DNA of 64,000 bases, taken from positions 496,001 to 560,000 of the forward strand of contig NZ_JBIGIB010000003.1 in the NCBI RefSeq assembly GCF_043555935.1, written 5' to 3'. The translations under genes and the position numbers were made by a program. Below the pieces are notes generated by a model that was not told the DNA's origin, did not search any database, and saw only the letters and a program-made list of their open reading frames with translations. The DNA comes from Pelomonas baiyunensis (GTDB taxonomy: Bacteria; Pseudomonadota; Gammaproteobacteria; Burkholderiales; Burkholderiaceae_C). This document shows, piece after piece, positions 8,440 through 18,365 of this stretch (position 1 is its first letter; every line of letters begins with the position of its first letter).

Positions 8440-9168
8440 TCATGCCATCCTCAGGCTGAGTTCGCCGCCGCTGCAGGGCACGAGGCCGTGGTCGGTGTCC
8501 AGCAGCAGTTCGCCCCGCACCGACACGCCGCGTGCGGTGCCGGTCTGGTCGCCGATGCGCACACGCTGGCCGGCGGTGAGGTCACGGCGGCTGAAGGCCG
8601 CTTGCCAGGGGCCGAAGCCCAGCTCGGCGAAATCGGCCAGCAGGCCGCGCAGCGCCAGGGCCAGCCGGTCCAGCGTGCTCGCTGGGGTGGCAGCGGGGTC
8701 CAGGATATGCAGGGCGGCGTGGCCGCTGGCGAAGGCGCTGCGGTCGGCGTCGGGCGGCAGCGGGCGCAGGTTCAGCCCGATGCCGATCACCACGCCCCGC
8801 TGGCCGTCGGGCAGCGGCACGGCTTCAATCAGGATGCCGCCGAGCTTGGCGCCGTCCAGCACCAGGTCGTTCGGCCATTTCAGGCGGATGCGGTTGCCGT
8901 TGGGCTCCAGCGCGTCGGCCACGGTGCAGCCCACAGCCAGCGACAGGCCGGAGAGGTCCAGCGTGGCCGGCAGCGGCTGGGCCACCGAGAACGTGAGCGC
9001 GGCGTCGGCACCGGCGGCCTCACTGTGCCAGGCGCGCCCCAGGCGGCCGCGGCCGGCGGTTTGCCGCGAGGCCGACAGCAGCAGCGGCCCGCCGCCTTGG
9101 CGCAGGTGGGCCAGGGCTTCGGTGTTGGTGGAGCCGCATTCGGCGAGGTGGCGCCGCTCCATGGGCAT
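8440..9168 (-). CDS. birA: biotin--[acetyl-CoA carboxylase] ligase, short form without repressor domain
   Basis: 242 residues. It activates biotin with ATP and attaches it to the carboxyl carrier protein. Seen: the biotinyl-AMP loop GRGRLGRAWHS, KWPNDLVLDGAKLGGILIE and VIGIGLNL, then the small C-terminal SH3-like domain. There is no N-terminal winged helix, so this is a class I enzyme that cannot act as the biotin repressor. The start ATG (9166-9168) overlaps the upstream SET-domain gene's stop as TGATG, implying translational coupling. Confidence 0.93.
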   Translation of the reverse strand: MPMERRHLAECGSTNTEALAHLRQGGGPLLLSASRQTAGRGRLGRAWHSEAAGADAALTFSVAQPLPATLDLSGLSLAVGCTVADALEPNGNRIRLKWPNDLVLDGAKLGGILIEAVPLPDGQRGVVIGIGLNLRPLPPDADRSAFASGHAALHILDPAATPASTLDRLALALRGLLADFAELGFGPWQAAFSRRDLTAGQRVRIGDQTGTARGVSVRGELLLDTDHGLVPCSGGELSLRMA

Positions 9169-9632
9169 CAGCGCTTCTTGGGCGCGAGCATGGTGCCGCG
9201 GCAGGTGGCGGCGCCGCACCAGCAGGCGAACTGCTTCTTCACCTTGGCGGTGTGGCGCTCGTCCAGCACCAGGCCGTAGTCGTAGAACAGCTCTTCGCCG
9301 GGCTCGATGTCGCGCAGCGCCTGGATGAACACGCGGCCGTCGGTCTCGTCGGCTTCGCAGTTGGGCTCGCAGGCGTGGTTGATCCAGCGGGCGTCGTTGC
9401 CGCCGTACAGCGCGTCGATCACCTGCCCGCCTTCGATGTGGAAATAGAAGGTGTGGTTGGGTTGCTCGGGGTCGTGCGGGTGGCGGCGCACGGCCTCCTC
9501 CCAGCTGATGCGTTCACCCGTGTATTCGATGATCTGCGCGCCCGCCGCGATCGGGGCGGTGGCGTACACGCCGCGTCCGTGCACGCCGGAGTCACGAACC
9601 TCGATCTTGCGGCGTGGGGTTTTGGCGGTCAT
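9168..9632 (-). CDS. SET-domain protein (putative lysine methyltransferase)
   Basis: 154 residues, essentially one SET domain plus a post-SET tail. Motifs in order: GVHGRGVYATAPIAAGAQII, YTGERISW, NDARWINHACEPNCEA (cofactor NHxCxPN signature), GEELFYDYG, and a Cys cluster CWCGAATCRGTML with an upstream Cys for a zinc site. Bacterial SET proteins of this size are known but their substrates are mostly unknown. It is the first gene of a unit with birA, overlapping by one base. Family call is firm; protein target unknown. Confidence 0.88.
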   Translation of the reverse strand: MTAKTPRRKIEVRDSGVHGRGVYATAPIAAGAQIIEYTGERISWEEAVRRHPHDPEQPNHTFYFHIEGGQVIDALYGGNDARWINHACEPNCEADETDGRVFIQALRDIEPGEELFYDYGLVLDERHTAKVKKQFACWCGAATCRGTMLAPKKR

Positions 9633-9749
9633 CGGCGCTGTGGTACGGTGATTTCATGGGTGCGCGCGTGCGTGGGCATGCGCGCGAGGCCCGGATTGTA
9701 GGCAGGGGTTCCTGAGCCCCCGTCGCAGGGAAGACCTAGAGATACACCG

Positions 9750-12347
9750 ATGAGCAAGACTCTGATCATTGCCGAGAAGCCTTCCGTTGCGCAGGACATC
9801 GTCCGCGCGCTGACGCCCGTGGCCGGCAAGTTCGACAAGCAAGACGACTACTTCGAGAACGACACCTACGTCGTCAGCTCGGCCGTGGGTCACCTCGTGG
9901 AGATCGCAGCGCCGGAGGAGTTCGACGTCAAGCGCGGCAAGTGGAGCTTTGCCAACCTGCCGGTGATCCCGCCGCACTTCGACCTCAACCCCATCGACAA
10001 GAACAAGGGCCGGCTCACGGCGCTGTCCAAGTTGATCCGCCGCAAGGACGTGACCGCGCTGATCAACGCCTGTGACGCGGGGCGCGAGGGGGAGCTGATC
10101 TTCCGCCTGATCGTGCAATATGCGCAGCCGGCCAAGGGCAAGTTCGACAAGCCCGTGCAGCGGCTGTGGCTGCAGTCAATGACGCCCGCGGCCATCCGCG
10201 AAGGCTTCGAGAAGCTGCGCTCCGACGCGCAGATGCTGCCGCTGGCCGACGCCGCGCGCTGCCGCTCCGAGGCCGACTGGCTGGTGGGCATCAACGGCAC
10301 GCGCGCCATGACGGCCTTCAACTCGCGCGACGGCGGCTTCTTCCTGACCACGGTCGGCCGGGTGCAAACGCCCACGCTGTCGGTGGTGGTGGAGCGGGAA
10401 GAAAAGATCCGCAAGCACGTGGCCCGCGACTACTGGGAGTTGCGCGCCAACTTCGACGCGCAGGCTGGCCAGTACGAAGGCAAATGGTTCGACCCCACGT
10501 TCAAGAAGAACGACGACGCCGAGCGCCGTGCCGACCGGCTGTGGAACCAGGCCGAGGCCGACGCCATTGCCAAGGCGGTGCTGGGCCAACCTGCCACCGT
10601 CACAGAAGAAAGCAAGCCCAGCACCACCAGCTGCGGCGCGCTGTACGACCTGACCACGCTGCAGCGCGAGGCCAACTCGCGCTTCGGCTTCTCGGCCAAG
10701 ACGACGCTGTCCATCGCCCAGGCGCTGTATGAAAAGCACAAGGTGCTGACCTACCCCCGGACGGACTCGCGCTTCCTGCCCGAGGACTACCTGGCCGTGG
10801 CCAAGCAGACCGCCGAGATGATTGCCGGCGAGGACCTGCCCGGCCCGCTGCAAGCCCTGGCCGCGCACGCCCGCGTGGCGCTGAACCACGGCTACATCAA
10901 GCCCACCAAGAAGGTGTTCGACAACAGCAAGGTGTCGGACCACTTCGCCATCATCCCCACGCTGCAGGCGCCCAAGGCACTGACCGAGGTGGAAGCCAAG
11001 CTGTACGACATGGTCGTGAAGCGCTTCCTGGCGGTGTTCTTCCCGCCGGCCGAGTTCCTGGTCACCACGCGCACCAGCAAGGTCGAGGCCGCCGGCAAGA
11101 CCCACCACTTCCAGACCAACGGCAAGGTGCTGGTGAAGCCGGGCTGGCTGGCCGTGTACGGCAAGGACGTGGACGACGAAGACGCCAACCTCGTGCCGGT
11201 GCAGCCGGGCGAGGTGGTGCGCACTGAAAGCGTGGACGTGAAGGCGCTGCAGACCAAGCCGCCGGCGCGCTACACCGAAGCCACGCTGCTGAGCGCCATG
11301 GAAGGCGCGGGCAAGCTCATTGACGACGACGAACTGCGCGAGGCCATGGCCGAGAAGGGCCTGGGCACGCCAGCCACGCGCGCGGCCACCATCGAAGGCC
11401 TGATCACTGAAAAGTACATGCTGCGCGAAGGCCGCGAGCTGATTCCCACGGCCAAGGCCTTCCAGCTGATGACGCTGCTGCGCGGCCTGGGCGTGGAAGA
11501 CCTCACCAAGCCTGAACTCACCGGCGACTGGGAGCACAAGCTCGCCGAGATGGAGAAGGGGCGCTTGAAGCGCGAGCAGTTCATGGCCGAGATCGCGGCC
11601 ATGACGGAACAGATGGTCGCCAAGGCCAAGGGCTACGACCGCGACACCATCCCGGGCGACTACGCCACGCTCAAGACGCCGTGCCCCAAGTGCGGCGGTG
11701 TCGTGAAGGAGAACTACCGCCGCTTCACCTGCACCGGCAAGGACGGCGCGGCCGAGGGCTGCGGCTTCTCCATCGGCAAGATCCCGGGCGGCCGCAGCTT
11801 CGAGCTGCACGAGGTGGAGCAGTTCTTGCGCGACAAGAAGATCGGCCCGCTGGAAGGCTTCCGCTCCAAGGCGGGTTGGCCGTTCACGGCGGAGCTGGCC
11901 CTGGTGTACGACGACGAGATCGCCAACTGGAAGCTGGAGTTCGACTTCGGCGAAGACGCCAAGAAGGCCGAAGGCGATGGCGAGCCAGTGGACTTCTCCG
12001 GCCAGACCTCGCTCGGGGCCTGCCCCAAGTGCCGCGGCCATGTGTACGAGCACGGCGCCAACTACGTGTGCGAGCACGCGGTGGGCGAGACCGTGACCTG
12101 CGACTTCAAGACCGGCAAGGTCATCCTGACCCAGCCCATCGAGCCCGCGCAGGTGACCAAGTTGCTGGCCGACGGCAAGACCGACCTGCTGGAGAACTTC
12201 GTGTCCAACAAGACGCGTCGCAAGTTCAAGGCCTTCCTGGCGTATGACAAGAAGGAAGGCAAGGTCATCTTCGAGTTCGAGCCCCGCGCCGGCAAGCCTG
12301 CCCCCGCGCGCAAGGCGCCGGCACGCAAGGCCGCGGCCAAGGCGTGA
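9750..12347 (+). CDS. topB: DNA topoisomerase III (type IA)
   Basis: 865 residues. Type IA topoisomerase that cuts one strand and decatenates DNA. The Toprim domain is at the N-terminus (LIIAEKPSVAQDIVRAL, then CDAGREGELIFR) and the active-site Tyr is near 335 (VLTYPRTDSRFLPED). Two Cys-rich zinc modules lie in the C-terminal part: CPKCGGVVKENYRRFTC with GCGF, and CPKCRGHVYEHGANYVC. The end is a Lys/Arg/Ala/Pro-rich tail, typical of Burkholderiales homologues and likely DNA-binding. A single-gene unit, divergent from the SET-birA pair. Confidence 0.96.
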   Translation: MSKTLIIAEKPSVAQDIVRALTPVAGKFDKQDDYFENDTYVVSSAVGHLVEIAAPEEFDVKRGKWSFANLPVIPPHFDLNPIDKNKGRLTALSKLIRRKDVTALINACDAGREGELIFRLIVQYAQPAKGKFDKPVQRLWLQSMTPAAIREGFEKLRSDAQMLPLADAARCRSEADWLVGINGTRAMTAFNSRDGGFFLTTVGRVQTPTLSVVVEREEKIRKHVARDYWELRANFDAQAGQYEGKWFDPTFKKNDDAERRADRLWNQAEADAIAKAVLGQPATVTEESKPSTTSCGALYDLTTLQREANSRFGFSAKTTLSIAQALYEKHKVLTYPRTDSRFLPEDYLAVAKQTAEMIAGEDLPGPLQALAAHARVALNHGYIKPTKKVFDNSKVSDHFAIIPTLQAPKALTEVEAKLYDMVVKRFLAVFFPPAEFLVTTRTSKVEAAGKTHHFQTNGKVLVKPGWLAVYGKDVDDEDANLVPVQPGEVVRTESVDVKALQTKPPARYTEATLLSAMEGAGKLIDDDELREAMAEKGLGTPATRAATIEGLITEKYMLREGRELIPTAKAFQLMTLLRGLGVEDLTKPELTGDWEHKLAEMEKGRLKREQFMAEIAAMTEQMVAKAKGYDRDTIPGDYATLKTPCPKCGGVVKENYRRFTCTGKDGAAEGCGFSIGKIPGGRSFELHEVEQFLRDKKIGPLEGFRSKAGWPFTAELALVYDDEIANWKLEFDFGEDAKKAEGDGEPVDFSGQTSLGACPKCRGHVYEHGANYVCEHAVGETVTCDFKTGKVILTQPIEPAQVTKLLADGKTDLLENFVSNKTRRKFKAFLAYDKKEGKVIFEFEPRAGKPAPARKAPARKAAAKA

Positions 12348-12436
12348 CCGCGTGCCGCGCAAACAACGTTGCGCCGGCCGCTGCGGGCCGTATGCTCGCA
12401 GCTTGACCCTAACGGCGTGACAGAGGGAGCCCGACC

Positions 12437-14305
12437 ATGGCCTTGCCGCCGATCACCCTCGGCATCCAGACGCGGCTGACCGCGGGCATCGCCCTGGTGG
12501 CCAGCGTGCTGGTGCTGGCCGTGGCCTGGTACTGGACGGCGCACGAGCAGACCGAGCTGGCGGCGCAGCTGCGCCAGCGTGAGATGCGCATGGCCGGGCT
12601 GATCGAGCGCGGCTTTGCCGGGCCGATCTGGAACCTGGACCATGTCGCCATCGAGAACCTGCTCGACGCGGTGATGGCCGACCCCGAGGTGCACGCCATC
12701 GAACTCCAGGCCACGGGACTGAAAGGGGGCCGGGCCGGGCGCGTGCGCGAGGGCGAGGCGCGGGGGCCGCTGCGGCGCGAGTTCACGATCACGTATCAAC
12801 CCACCATCGGCGCGCCGGGGGCGCCGGTGGCGCAGGCGGTGCTGGTGTTCACCACCGACCTGGTGGACGAGCAGATCCGCCGCACCCGTCAGTTCGTGAT
12901 GCAGGTGTTGGCCGGGGTGCTGGTTGGCGTGGTGGCCACCAGCTTCCTGCTGGTGCGCTGGCTGGTGCGTCGCCCGGTGGAGCGGCTGGGGGCCCTGGCG
13001 CAGCGCGTGGCCAAGGGGGACCTGGGCGCGCAGGCACAGGTGGAGCGGGCCGATGAGATCGGCGAGCTGACGATGCGCTTCAACGCCATGAGCCTGAAGC
13101 TGCGCAGCGCGGCGGACCAGGTGCAGCTGACGGCGGAAGGCCTGCGCGCCAGCGAGGCCCGCTACCGCAGCCTGTTCGAGAACGCCACCGAGGGCATCTT
13201 CCAGACCGACGGCCAGGGCCGCGTGCTGACCATGAACCGCGCGCTGTCTCAGATGCTGGGCGTGAGCGGCACCGCCGCCGTGGGGCGCCGCGTGCGGGAC
13301 GTGGCGGGCATCGACCGCCGCGAGCTGCGCCGCGTGGCCCAGGTGCTCAAGCGTGAGGGCAAGATCCGGCAGGCCCCGCTGCAACTGCGCGGTGCCGGCG
13401 GCCAGCCCTTGTGGGTGGAGCTGAATGCGCACTGGGTGGAGGCCGAAGGCCCGGGCCGCCAGCGGCGCATCGAGGGCATGGTGAGCGACATCTCGCGCCG
13501 GCGGCAGGCCGAGGACGAACTCAACCGCCACCGCGACCACCTCGAAGACCTGGTGGCCGAGCGCACGGCCGAGCTGGTGGAGGCCAAGCAGCGCGCCGAG
13601 GCGGCGAACTTCGCCAAGGGCCGCTTCCTGGCGACCATGAGCCATGAGTTCCGCACGCCGCTCAATGCCATCCTGGGCTTCACGCAGCTGATGCAAATGG
13701 ACTCGCAGATCCCGGCCGGCCAGCAGGGGCGGCTGCAGCTGATGCGCGACTCGGGCCTGCACCTGCTGGAGCTCATCAACGATGTGCTGGACATGGCCAG
13801 CATCGAAGCCGGCAAGGTGGGCCTCAAGCCCAGCGCCGTGGACCTGCGGGCCTTGCTGGACATGGCCAGCGACAGCGTGCGGCTGCGTGCCGAGCAAAAG
13901 GGCCTGACCTTCGGGCTGGATGTGGACCCGGCGCTGCCGCACCGCGTGATGCTGGACGGCCAGCGCCTGCGCCAGGTGCTGCTGAACCTGCTGTCCAACG
14001 CGGTGAAGTTCACCGACACGGGCACGGTGCAACTCTCGGCCGAGGTGCTGGCGCAGGACGACACGCAGGTGAGCCTGGCGCTCGCGGTGACGGACAGCGG
14101 CATCGGGCTGACCGAGGCGCAGCAGGGGCGTTTGTTCCAGGCGTTCGAGCAGGTGTCCGAGTCCTCTCGGCAGCTGGGCGGCACGGGACTGGGCCTGTCC
14201 ATCAGCCAACAGCTGGTGCGCTTGATGGGCAGCCAGATCGTGGTGCAGAGCACGCCGGGGCAGGGCAGCCGGTTCGCGTTCGAGTTGCGCGTGCCGCTGG
14301 CCTGA
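12437..14305 (+). CDS. membrane sensor histidine kinase (HAMP-PAS-HisKA-HATPase)
   Basis: 622 residues. Two membrane helices (about 12-32 and 155-180) flank a ~120-residue periplasmic sensor region. Then come HAMP (RRPVERLGALAQRVAKGDL), a PAS domain (RYRSLFENATEGIFQTDGQG), a short coiled coil, the HisKA box with His403 (SHEFRTPLNAILG) and the ATPase with N (LLNLLSNAVKFTD), G1 (VTDSGIGL) and G2 (GGTGLGLSI) boxes. There is no receiver domain and no response regulator beside it, so it is an orphan kinase here. Its ligand is unknown. The next gene starts 12 bases after its stop. Confidence 0.9.
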   Translation: MALPPITLGIQTRLTAGIALVASVLVLAVAWYWTAHEQTELAAQLRQREMRMAGLIERGFAGPIWNLDHVAIENLLDAVMADPEVHAIELQATGLKGGRAGRVREGEARGPLRREFTITYQPTIGAPGAPVAQAVLVFTTDLVDEQIRRTRQFVMQVLAGVLVGVVATSFLLVRWLVRRPVERLGALAQRVAKGDLGAQAQVERADEIGELTMRFNAMSLKLRSAADQVQLTAEGLRASEARYRSLFENATEGIFQTDGQGRVLTMNRALSQMLGVSGTAAVGRRVRDVAGIDRRELRRVAQVLKREGKIRQAPLQLRGAGGQPLWVELNAHWVEAEGPGRQRRIEGMVSDISRRRQAEDELNRHRDHLEDLVAERTAELVEAKQRAEAANFAKGRFLATMSHEFRTPLNAILGFTQLMQMDSQIPAGQQGRLQLMRDSGLHLLELINDVLDMASIEAGKVGLKPSAVDLRALLDMASDSVRLRAEQKGLTFGLDVDPALPHRVMLDGQRLRQVLLNLLSNAVKFTDTGTVQLSAEVLAQDDTQVSLALAVTDSGIGLTEAQQGRLFQAFEQVSESSRQLGGTGLGLSISQQLVRLMGSQIVVQSTPGQGSRFAFELRVPLA

Positions 14306-14317
14306 CCTGACGTACGC

Positions 14318-15301
14318 ATGACCTGGGCGATTGCGGCGAAGTTGCTGGCCATCCTGGTGGCCGTGGCCATCGGCTGGGCCGTGGGGCGCATGCGCTGGCT
14401 GGGCGGTGGCGCGGCCGGCAGTGACAGCGACCCCGCCCGCGTGCTGGCCAACGCGGCCTTCTACATCTTCGTGCCGGCCTTGCTGTTCCGCACCACCGCG
14501 CGGCTGGACACGGCCACGCTGCCCTGGGCCTTCCTGCTGGCCTTCTTTGTGCCGGCGCTGCTGCTCATCGCTGCGCTGTACCTGTGGGAGCGCTGGCGCC
14601 GCCAGCCGGTCGATCCGGTGGTGGCCCCCAGCGTGCGCGCCATCACCGCCGGCTTTGGCAACACGCTGCAGGTGGGGCTGCCGGTGGCGGCCGGCGTGTT
14701 CGGCGAGAAGGGGCTGGCAATCCACATCGCCGTGGTCAGCCTGCATGCGCTGTCCATCCTGACCCTGCTCACCTCCATCGTGGAGCTGGACCTGGCGCGT
14801 GAGCGCCGCAGCGGCAACCTGCGGGCCACGCTGCTGCAAACCGTGCGCAACACCGTCATCCACCCGGTGGTGCTGCCGGTGCTGGCCGGCCTGGGCTGGA
14901 ACGCCACGGGCCTGCCGCTGCCCGCCGTGGCGGACGAGGCCCTGCAGAGCCTGGGCACGGCCGTGGTGCCCTTGTGCCTGACGCTGATCGGCATGTCGCT
15001 GGCGTACTACGGCTGGCCCCGCACCTGGCACGGCCTGGCCGGGCTGGTGGCGGCCAAGCTGCTGCTGATGCCGGCGGTGGTGCTGGTGGCCGCGCACTGG
15101 GGCCTGGGGCTGAACGGCATGCCGCTGGCGGTCATCGTGATGATTGCCGCGCTGCCCACTGGGTCCAACGCGCTCATCTTTGCCCAGCGCTACCGCGCGC
15201 TGGAGGCCGATGTGACCGCGGCCACCGTGCTGTCCACCGTGCTTTACGTGGCCACCGCGCCCGGGTGGCTGGCGCTGCTGGCCTGGCTCTCGCCGTGGTG
15301 A
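14318..15301 (+). CDS. AEC-family permease (auxin efflux carrier fold)
   Basis: 327 residues, about ten hydrophobic helices arranged in two five-helix halves, with helix-breaking Asn/Pro pairs (FYIFVPALLF, GFGNTLQVGLPVA, LPTGSNALIFA) as in AEC transporters. Such proteins move small organic anions such as malonate or malate; the substrate here cannot be told. It starts 12 bases after the sensor kinase stop, so the two are probably cotranscribed, which hints that the kinase senses or controls this transport. Confidence 0.88.
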   Translation: MTWAIAAKLLAILVAVAIGWAVGRMRWLGGGAAGSDSDPARVLANAAFYIFVPALLFRTTARLDTATLPWAFLLAFFVPALLLIAALYLWERWRRQPVDPVVAPSVRAITAGFGNTLQVGLPVAAGVFGEKGLAIHIAVVSLHALSILTLLTSIVELDLARERRSGNLRATLLQTVRNTVIHPVVLPVLAGLGWNATGLPLPAVADEALQSLGTAVVPLCLTLIGMSLAYYGWPRTWHGLAGLVAAKLLLMPAVVLVAAHWGLGLNGMPLAVIVMIAALPTGSNALIFAQRYRALEADVTAATVLSTVLYVATAPGWLALLAWLSPW

Positions 15302-15371
15302 CTCCCGGCACTTGCTGCCGCCGGAGCCGGGCCGCCCAATCGTTCCCACGCTCACCCGTTAATACCCCGCC

Positions 15372-18233
15372 ATGACGCAGCCTGCCCCTCGCCGCCGCCC
15401 GCTCCCCTGGGCCACCCTGGCTTTGTCGGTGGCGCTGGCGCTGCCCCTGAGCGCCAGGGCCGCCGCCGACCTCGAACCCGCCCCCATGGGTGCAGTCAGC
15501 CTCGCCGGTGGGCAGTTCAACATCCGCCATGAAAAGCTCACGCTGGCCAACGGCTTCGAGCTCATCCTGGTGGAAGACCACCGCCTGCCGCTGGTGGCCT
15601 TCAACCTGTGGGTGCATGCCGGCCCGCGCAACGAGGCGGCGGGCCAGACCGGCTTTGCGCACCTGTTCGAGCACCTGATGTTCGCCGGCAGCCGTCATGT
15701 GCCGCGCGGGGCGTTCGACCAATTCATCGACGCTGCCGGCGGTACCGACAGCAACGGCTCCACCAACTTCGACCGCACCAACTACTTCTTCACGCTGCCC
15801 GCGCACCAGCTGGAGCTGGGCCTGTGGCTGAAGTCGGACATGCTGGGCTGGATGATCGACGAGGTGGACTCCATCGCGTTGGCCAACCAGCAGGACGTGG
15901 TGCGCAACGAGCGCCGCCAGAGCTTCGAGAACCGGCCTTACGGCATCGTCGAGGAAGCCACCTACCAAGCGCTGTACCCCGAGGGTCACCCGTACCGGGC
16001 GGCCGTCATCGGCTCGCACGCCGACATCCAGCGCATCCGCCTGGCCGACGTGAAGGCCTTTGCCCGCACCTACTACCGACCCAACAACGCCACGCTGGTG
16101 CTGGCCGGCGACTTCGACCCCGCCCAGGCCAAGGCCCTGGTGCAGAAGTACTTCGGCACCCTGCAGCCGGGCCCCAAGCCGCCCGAGGTGAAGGTCGCCA
16201 TGCCCGAGATCACGAAGGAGCGCCGCCTGGTGGTGACCGACCGCGTGGAGCTGCGCCGGCTGAACTTCGTGTGGCACACGCCGGCCATGTTCGCCGCTGG
16301 CGACGCCGAGCTGGACGTGGCCGCCCACGTGCTGGGCGGCGGCAAGGCCAGCCGCCTGCATGCGCTGCTGGTGCGCGACCGCCAGCTCGCGCAAAGCGTG
16401 CAGGTGGGGCAAGACTCGCAAAGCCTCAGCTCACTGTTCAGCGTCGAGATCGTGGCTCGCCCGGGCGCATCGCTGGACGAGATCGAGGCGCTGGCCGACG
16501 CCGAACTCACCCGCCTGGCCGCCGAGCCGCCCACCGACGCGGAGCTGGCCCAGGCCCGCGCCACCATCCAGACCCAGCTGCTGCAGCGCATGGAGCGCGT
16601 CACCACGCTGGCCGACCTCGTGAACCACTACAACCAGATGGCCGGTGACCCGGGCTATGCCGGGGCCGACCTGGCCCGCTACGCTGCCGTCACGCCCGCC
16701 AGCGTCAGCGCCACGGTGGCGCGCTGGTTGCGGCCGGACCACCGCGTCGTGGTGCAGGCCCTGCCCGGTGAACCGGTGCTGCCGCCCGAGGTGCCCACGC
16801 CGCCGGCCCCCACGCGCGCGGCCAAGGGCGAGCGGGAGTCGCTCAACGCCGCCGAAGCCTGGCGTCGCCAGCCGCCGCGCCCGGGCCGCGCCGCACCGCT
16901 CACGCTGCCGGCGTCCCACAGCTTCACATTGCCCAACGGCCTGACCGTCATCCATGCGCCCAAGCCCGGGCTGCCGCTGGTCAGCGCCAGCCTGGTGCTG
17001 CGGGCCGGGCAGGCCGCCAACCCGGCAGACCGGCCGGGCCTGGCCAGCTTTGTGGCGGCCATGCTGCCCGAGGGCACGGCCACGCGCAGCGGGCAGCAGC
17101 TGGCCGAAAGCCTGGCCAGCCTCGGCGCCACGCTGCAGGCCCAGGCCGGCGCGGAGGACGCGCGGCTGGAGTTCTCCAGCCTCAAGGCCAGCGCCCGCGA
17201 GGGCCTGGCCCTGCTGGCCGATGTGGTGCAGCACCCCGCGTTTGCGGAAGCCGAGGTCACCCGCAAGCGCGCGCAGCGCCTCACCGCGCTGGCGCAGACG
17301 CGCGAGCAGGCCGACGAGCTGGCCAGCACCGTGGCCCAGCGCGTGCTGTACGGCGAGGGCCACCCGCTGGCCTCGCCATCGCTGGGCACCGAGGCCAGCC
17401 TGCAAGCGATCGACGCCGCCGCGCTGCGGGCGTTCTGGCAAGGCCACTACCGACCGGAACGGGCGGCGCTCGTCGTGGCGGGTGACGTGACCGAGGCCGA
17501 ACTGCGCGACTGGGTGCAGCCCCTGTTCGGCGCCTGGCAACCCACCGGCCCCGCAGCGGCTGAGCAGCCCCTGCCGCCCGCCCAACCCGCGCCCCGTCAG
17601 GCCGCGCGCACCGTGCTGGTCGACAAGCCCGGCGCCCCGCAAACCGCGCTGACCCTTGTCGCGCCCGGCCCGAAGGCTGGCCTGCCGGATGCGGCCTCCG
17701 TCAAGGTCATGAACGCGGCGTTGGGCGGTTTGTTCACCTCGCGCATCAACCACCAGCTGCGCGAGGTCAAGGGCTACACCTACGGCATGTTCTCGGGCTA
17801 CAGCCTGGGCCGCGAGCGCGGGCAGTTCACCCTCAGCGGCAGCGTGCGCACCGATGTGACCGGCCCGGCGCTGGCCGACCTTCAACGCGAGATCACCGCC
17901 ATGCGCGCCCGCCCGCTGGGCGCGGCCGAGTTGCAACGCGTGCGCAACGCGCAGCTGTTGTCGTTGCCCGGCCTGTTCGACACCAACGGCGCGGTCGTTG
18001 CGGGCTATGCCGCCAACTGGGCGGTGGGGCGCCCGCTGAACGCCATCACCGAGCTGCCCGCGCAGTACGGCGCCGTCACGGCCGCGAGTGCCTTCCAGGC
18101 AGCGAAGCAGCACCTGCAGCCCGCCCAGCTCATCACCGTGGCCGTGGGCGATGCCGCCCAGGTGCTGCCGCAGCTGCGCAAGCTGGGGCGCACGGTGGAG
18201 CCGCGCGATGCCGACGGCCGCGTGCAGCGTTGA
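15372..18233 (+). CDS. M16 family metallopeptidase, fused active and inactive halves
   Basis: 953 residues. Signal peptide to about residue 30 (LPLSARAAAD), so exported. The N-terminal half carries the inverted zinc motif HxxEH (H97, E100, H101) in GFAHLFEHLMFAGS and the third ligand E180 in VVRNERRQSFEN. The second half (about 515-930) has the same fold but the motif position reads GLASFVAAMLPEG, so it is catalytically dead and likely a structural partner, as in fused pitrilysin-type enzymes. Its peptide substrate is unknown. The stop codon lies in a run of three GCGTTGA repeats. Confidence 0.93.
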   Translation: MTQPAPRRRPLPWATLALSVALALPLSARAAADLEPAPMGAVSLAGGQFNIRHEKLTLANGFELILVEDHRLPLVAFNLWVHAGPRNEAAGQTGFAHLFEHLMFAGSRHVPRGAFDQFIDAAGGTDSNGSTNFDRTNYFFTLPAHQLELGLWLKSDMLGWMIDEVDSIALANQQDVVRNERRQSFENRPYGIVEEATYQALYPEGHPYRAAVIGSHADIQRIRLADVKAFARTYYRPNNATLVLAGDFDPAQAKALVQKYFGTLQPGPKPPEVKVAMPEITKERRLVVTDRVELRRLNFVWHTPAMFAAGDAELDVAAHVLGGGKASRLHALLVRDRQLAQSVQVGQDSQSLSSLFSVEIVARPGASLDEIEALADAELTRLAAEPPTDAELAQARATIQTQLLQRMERVTTLADLVNHYNQMAGDPGYAGADLARYAAVTPASVSATVARWLRPDHRVVVQALPGEPVLPPEVPTPPAPTRAAKGERESLNAAEAWRRQPPRPGRAAPLTLPASHSFTLPNGLTVIHAPKPGLPLVSASLVLRAGQAANPADRPGLASFVAAMLPEGTATRSGQQLAESLASLGATLQAQAGAEDARLEFSSLKASAREGLALLADVVQHPAFAEAEVTRKRAQRLTALAQTREQADELASTVAQRVLYGEGHPLASPSLGTEASLQAIDAAALRAFWQGHYRPERAALVVAGDVTEAELRDWVQPLFGAWQPTGPAAAEQPLPPAQPAPRQAARTVLVDKPGAPQTALTLVAPGPKAGLPDAASVKVMNAALGGLFTSRINHQLREVKGYTYGMFSGYSLGRERGQFTLSGSVRTDVTGPALADLQREITAMRARPLGAAELQRVRNAQLLSLPGLFDTNGAVVAGYAANWAVGRPLNAITELPAQYGAVTAASAFQAAKQHLQPAQLITVAVGDAAQVLPQLRKLGRTVEPRDADGRVQR

Positions 18234-18248
18234 GCGTTGAGCGTTGAG
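18228..18248 (+). repeat. three tandem GCGTTGA heptamers over the peptidase stop codon
   Basis: GCGTTGA occurs three times end to end. Because the unit is seven bases, the three TGA triplets fall in all three forward frames; the first is the stop of the M16 gene. Confidence 0.8.
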
Positions 18249-18365
18249 CATTGCGGCCAAGCCCTGCCCGACCCGGCGGCAAGGTTGGGGCCGCGCCTGT
18301 AGCATCGGCGCGTCTTGTTTGATGTGGCATCGGCGCCCGCTGCGCCCGTGCTGCGTGCGCCTCTG

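Noticed and set aside
12062..15355. Long open frame antisense to topB, the sensor kinase and the AEC gene (1097 codons)
   Set aside because: Spans three certain genes on the other strand and is Gln/His/Arg-rich low-complexity sequence; an artefact of GC bias.
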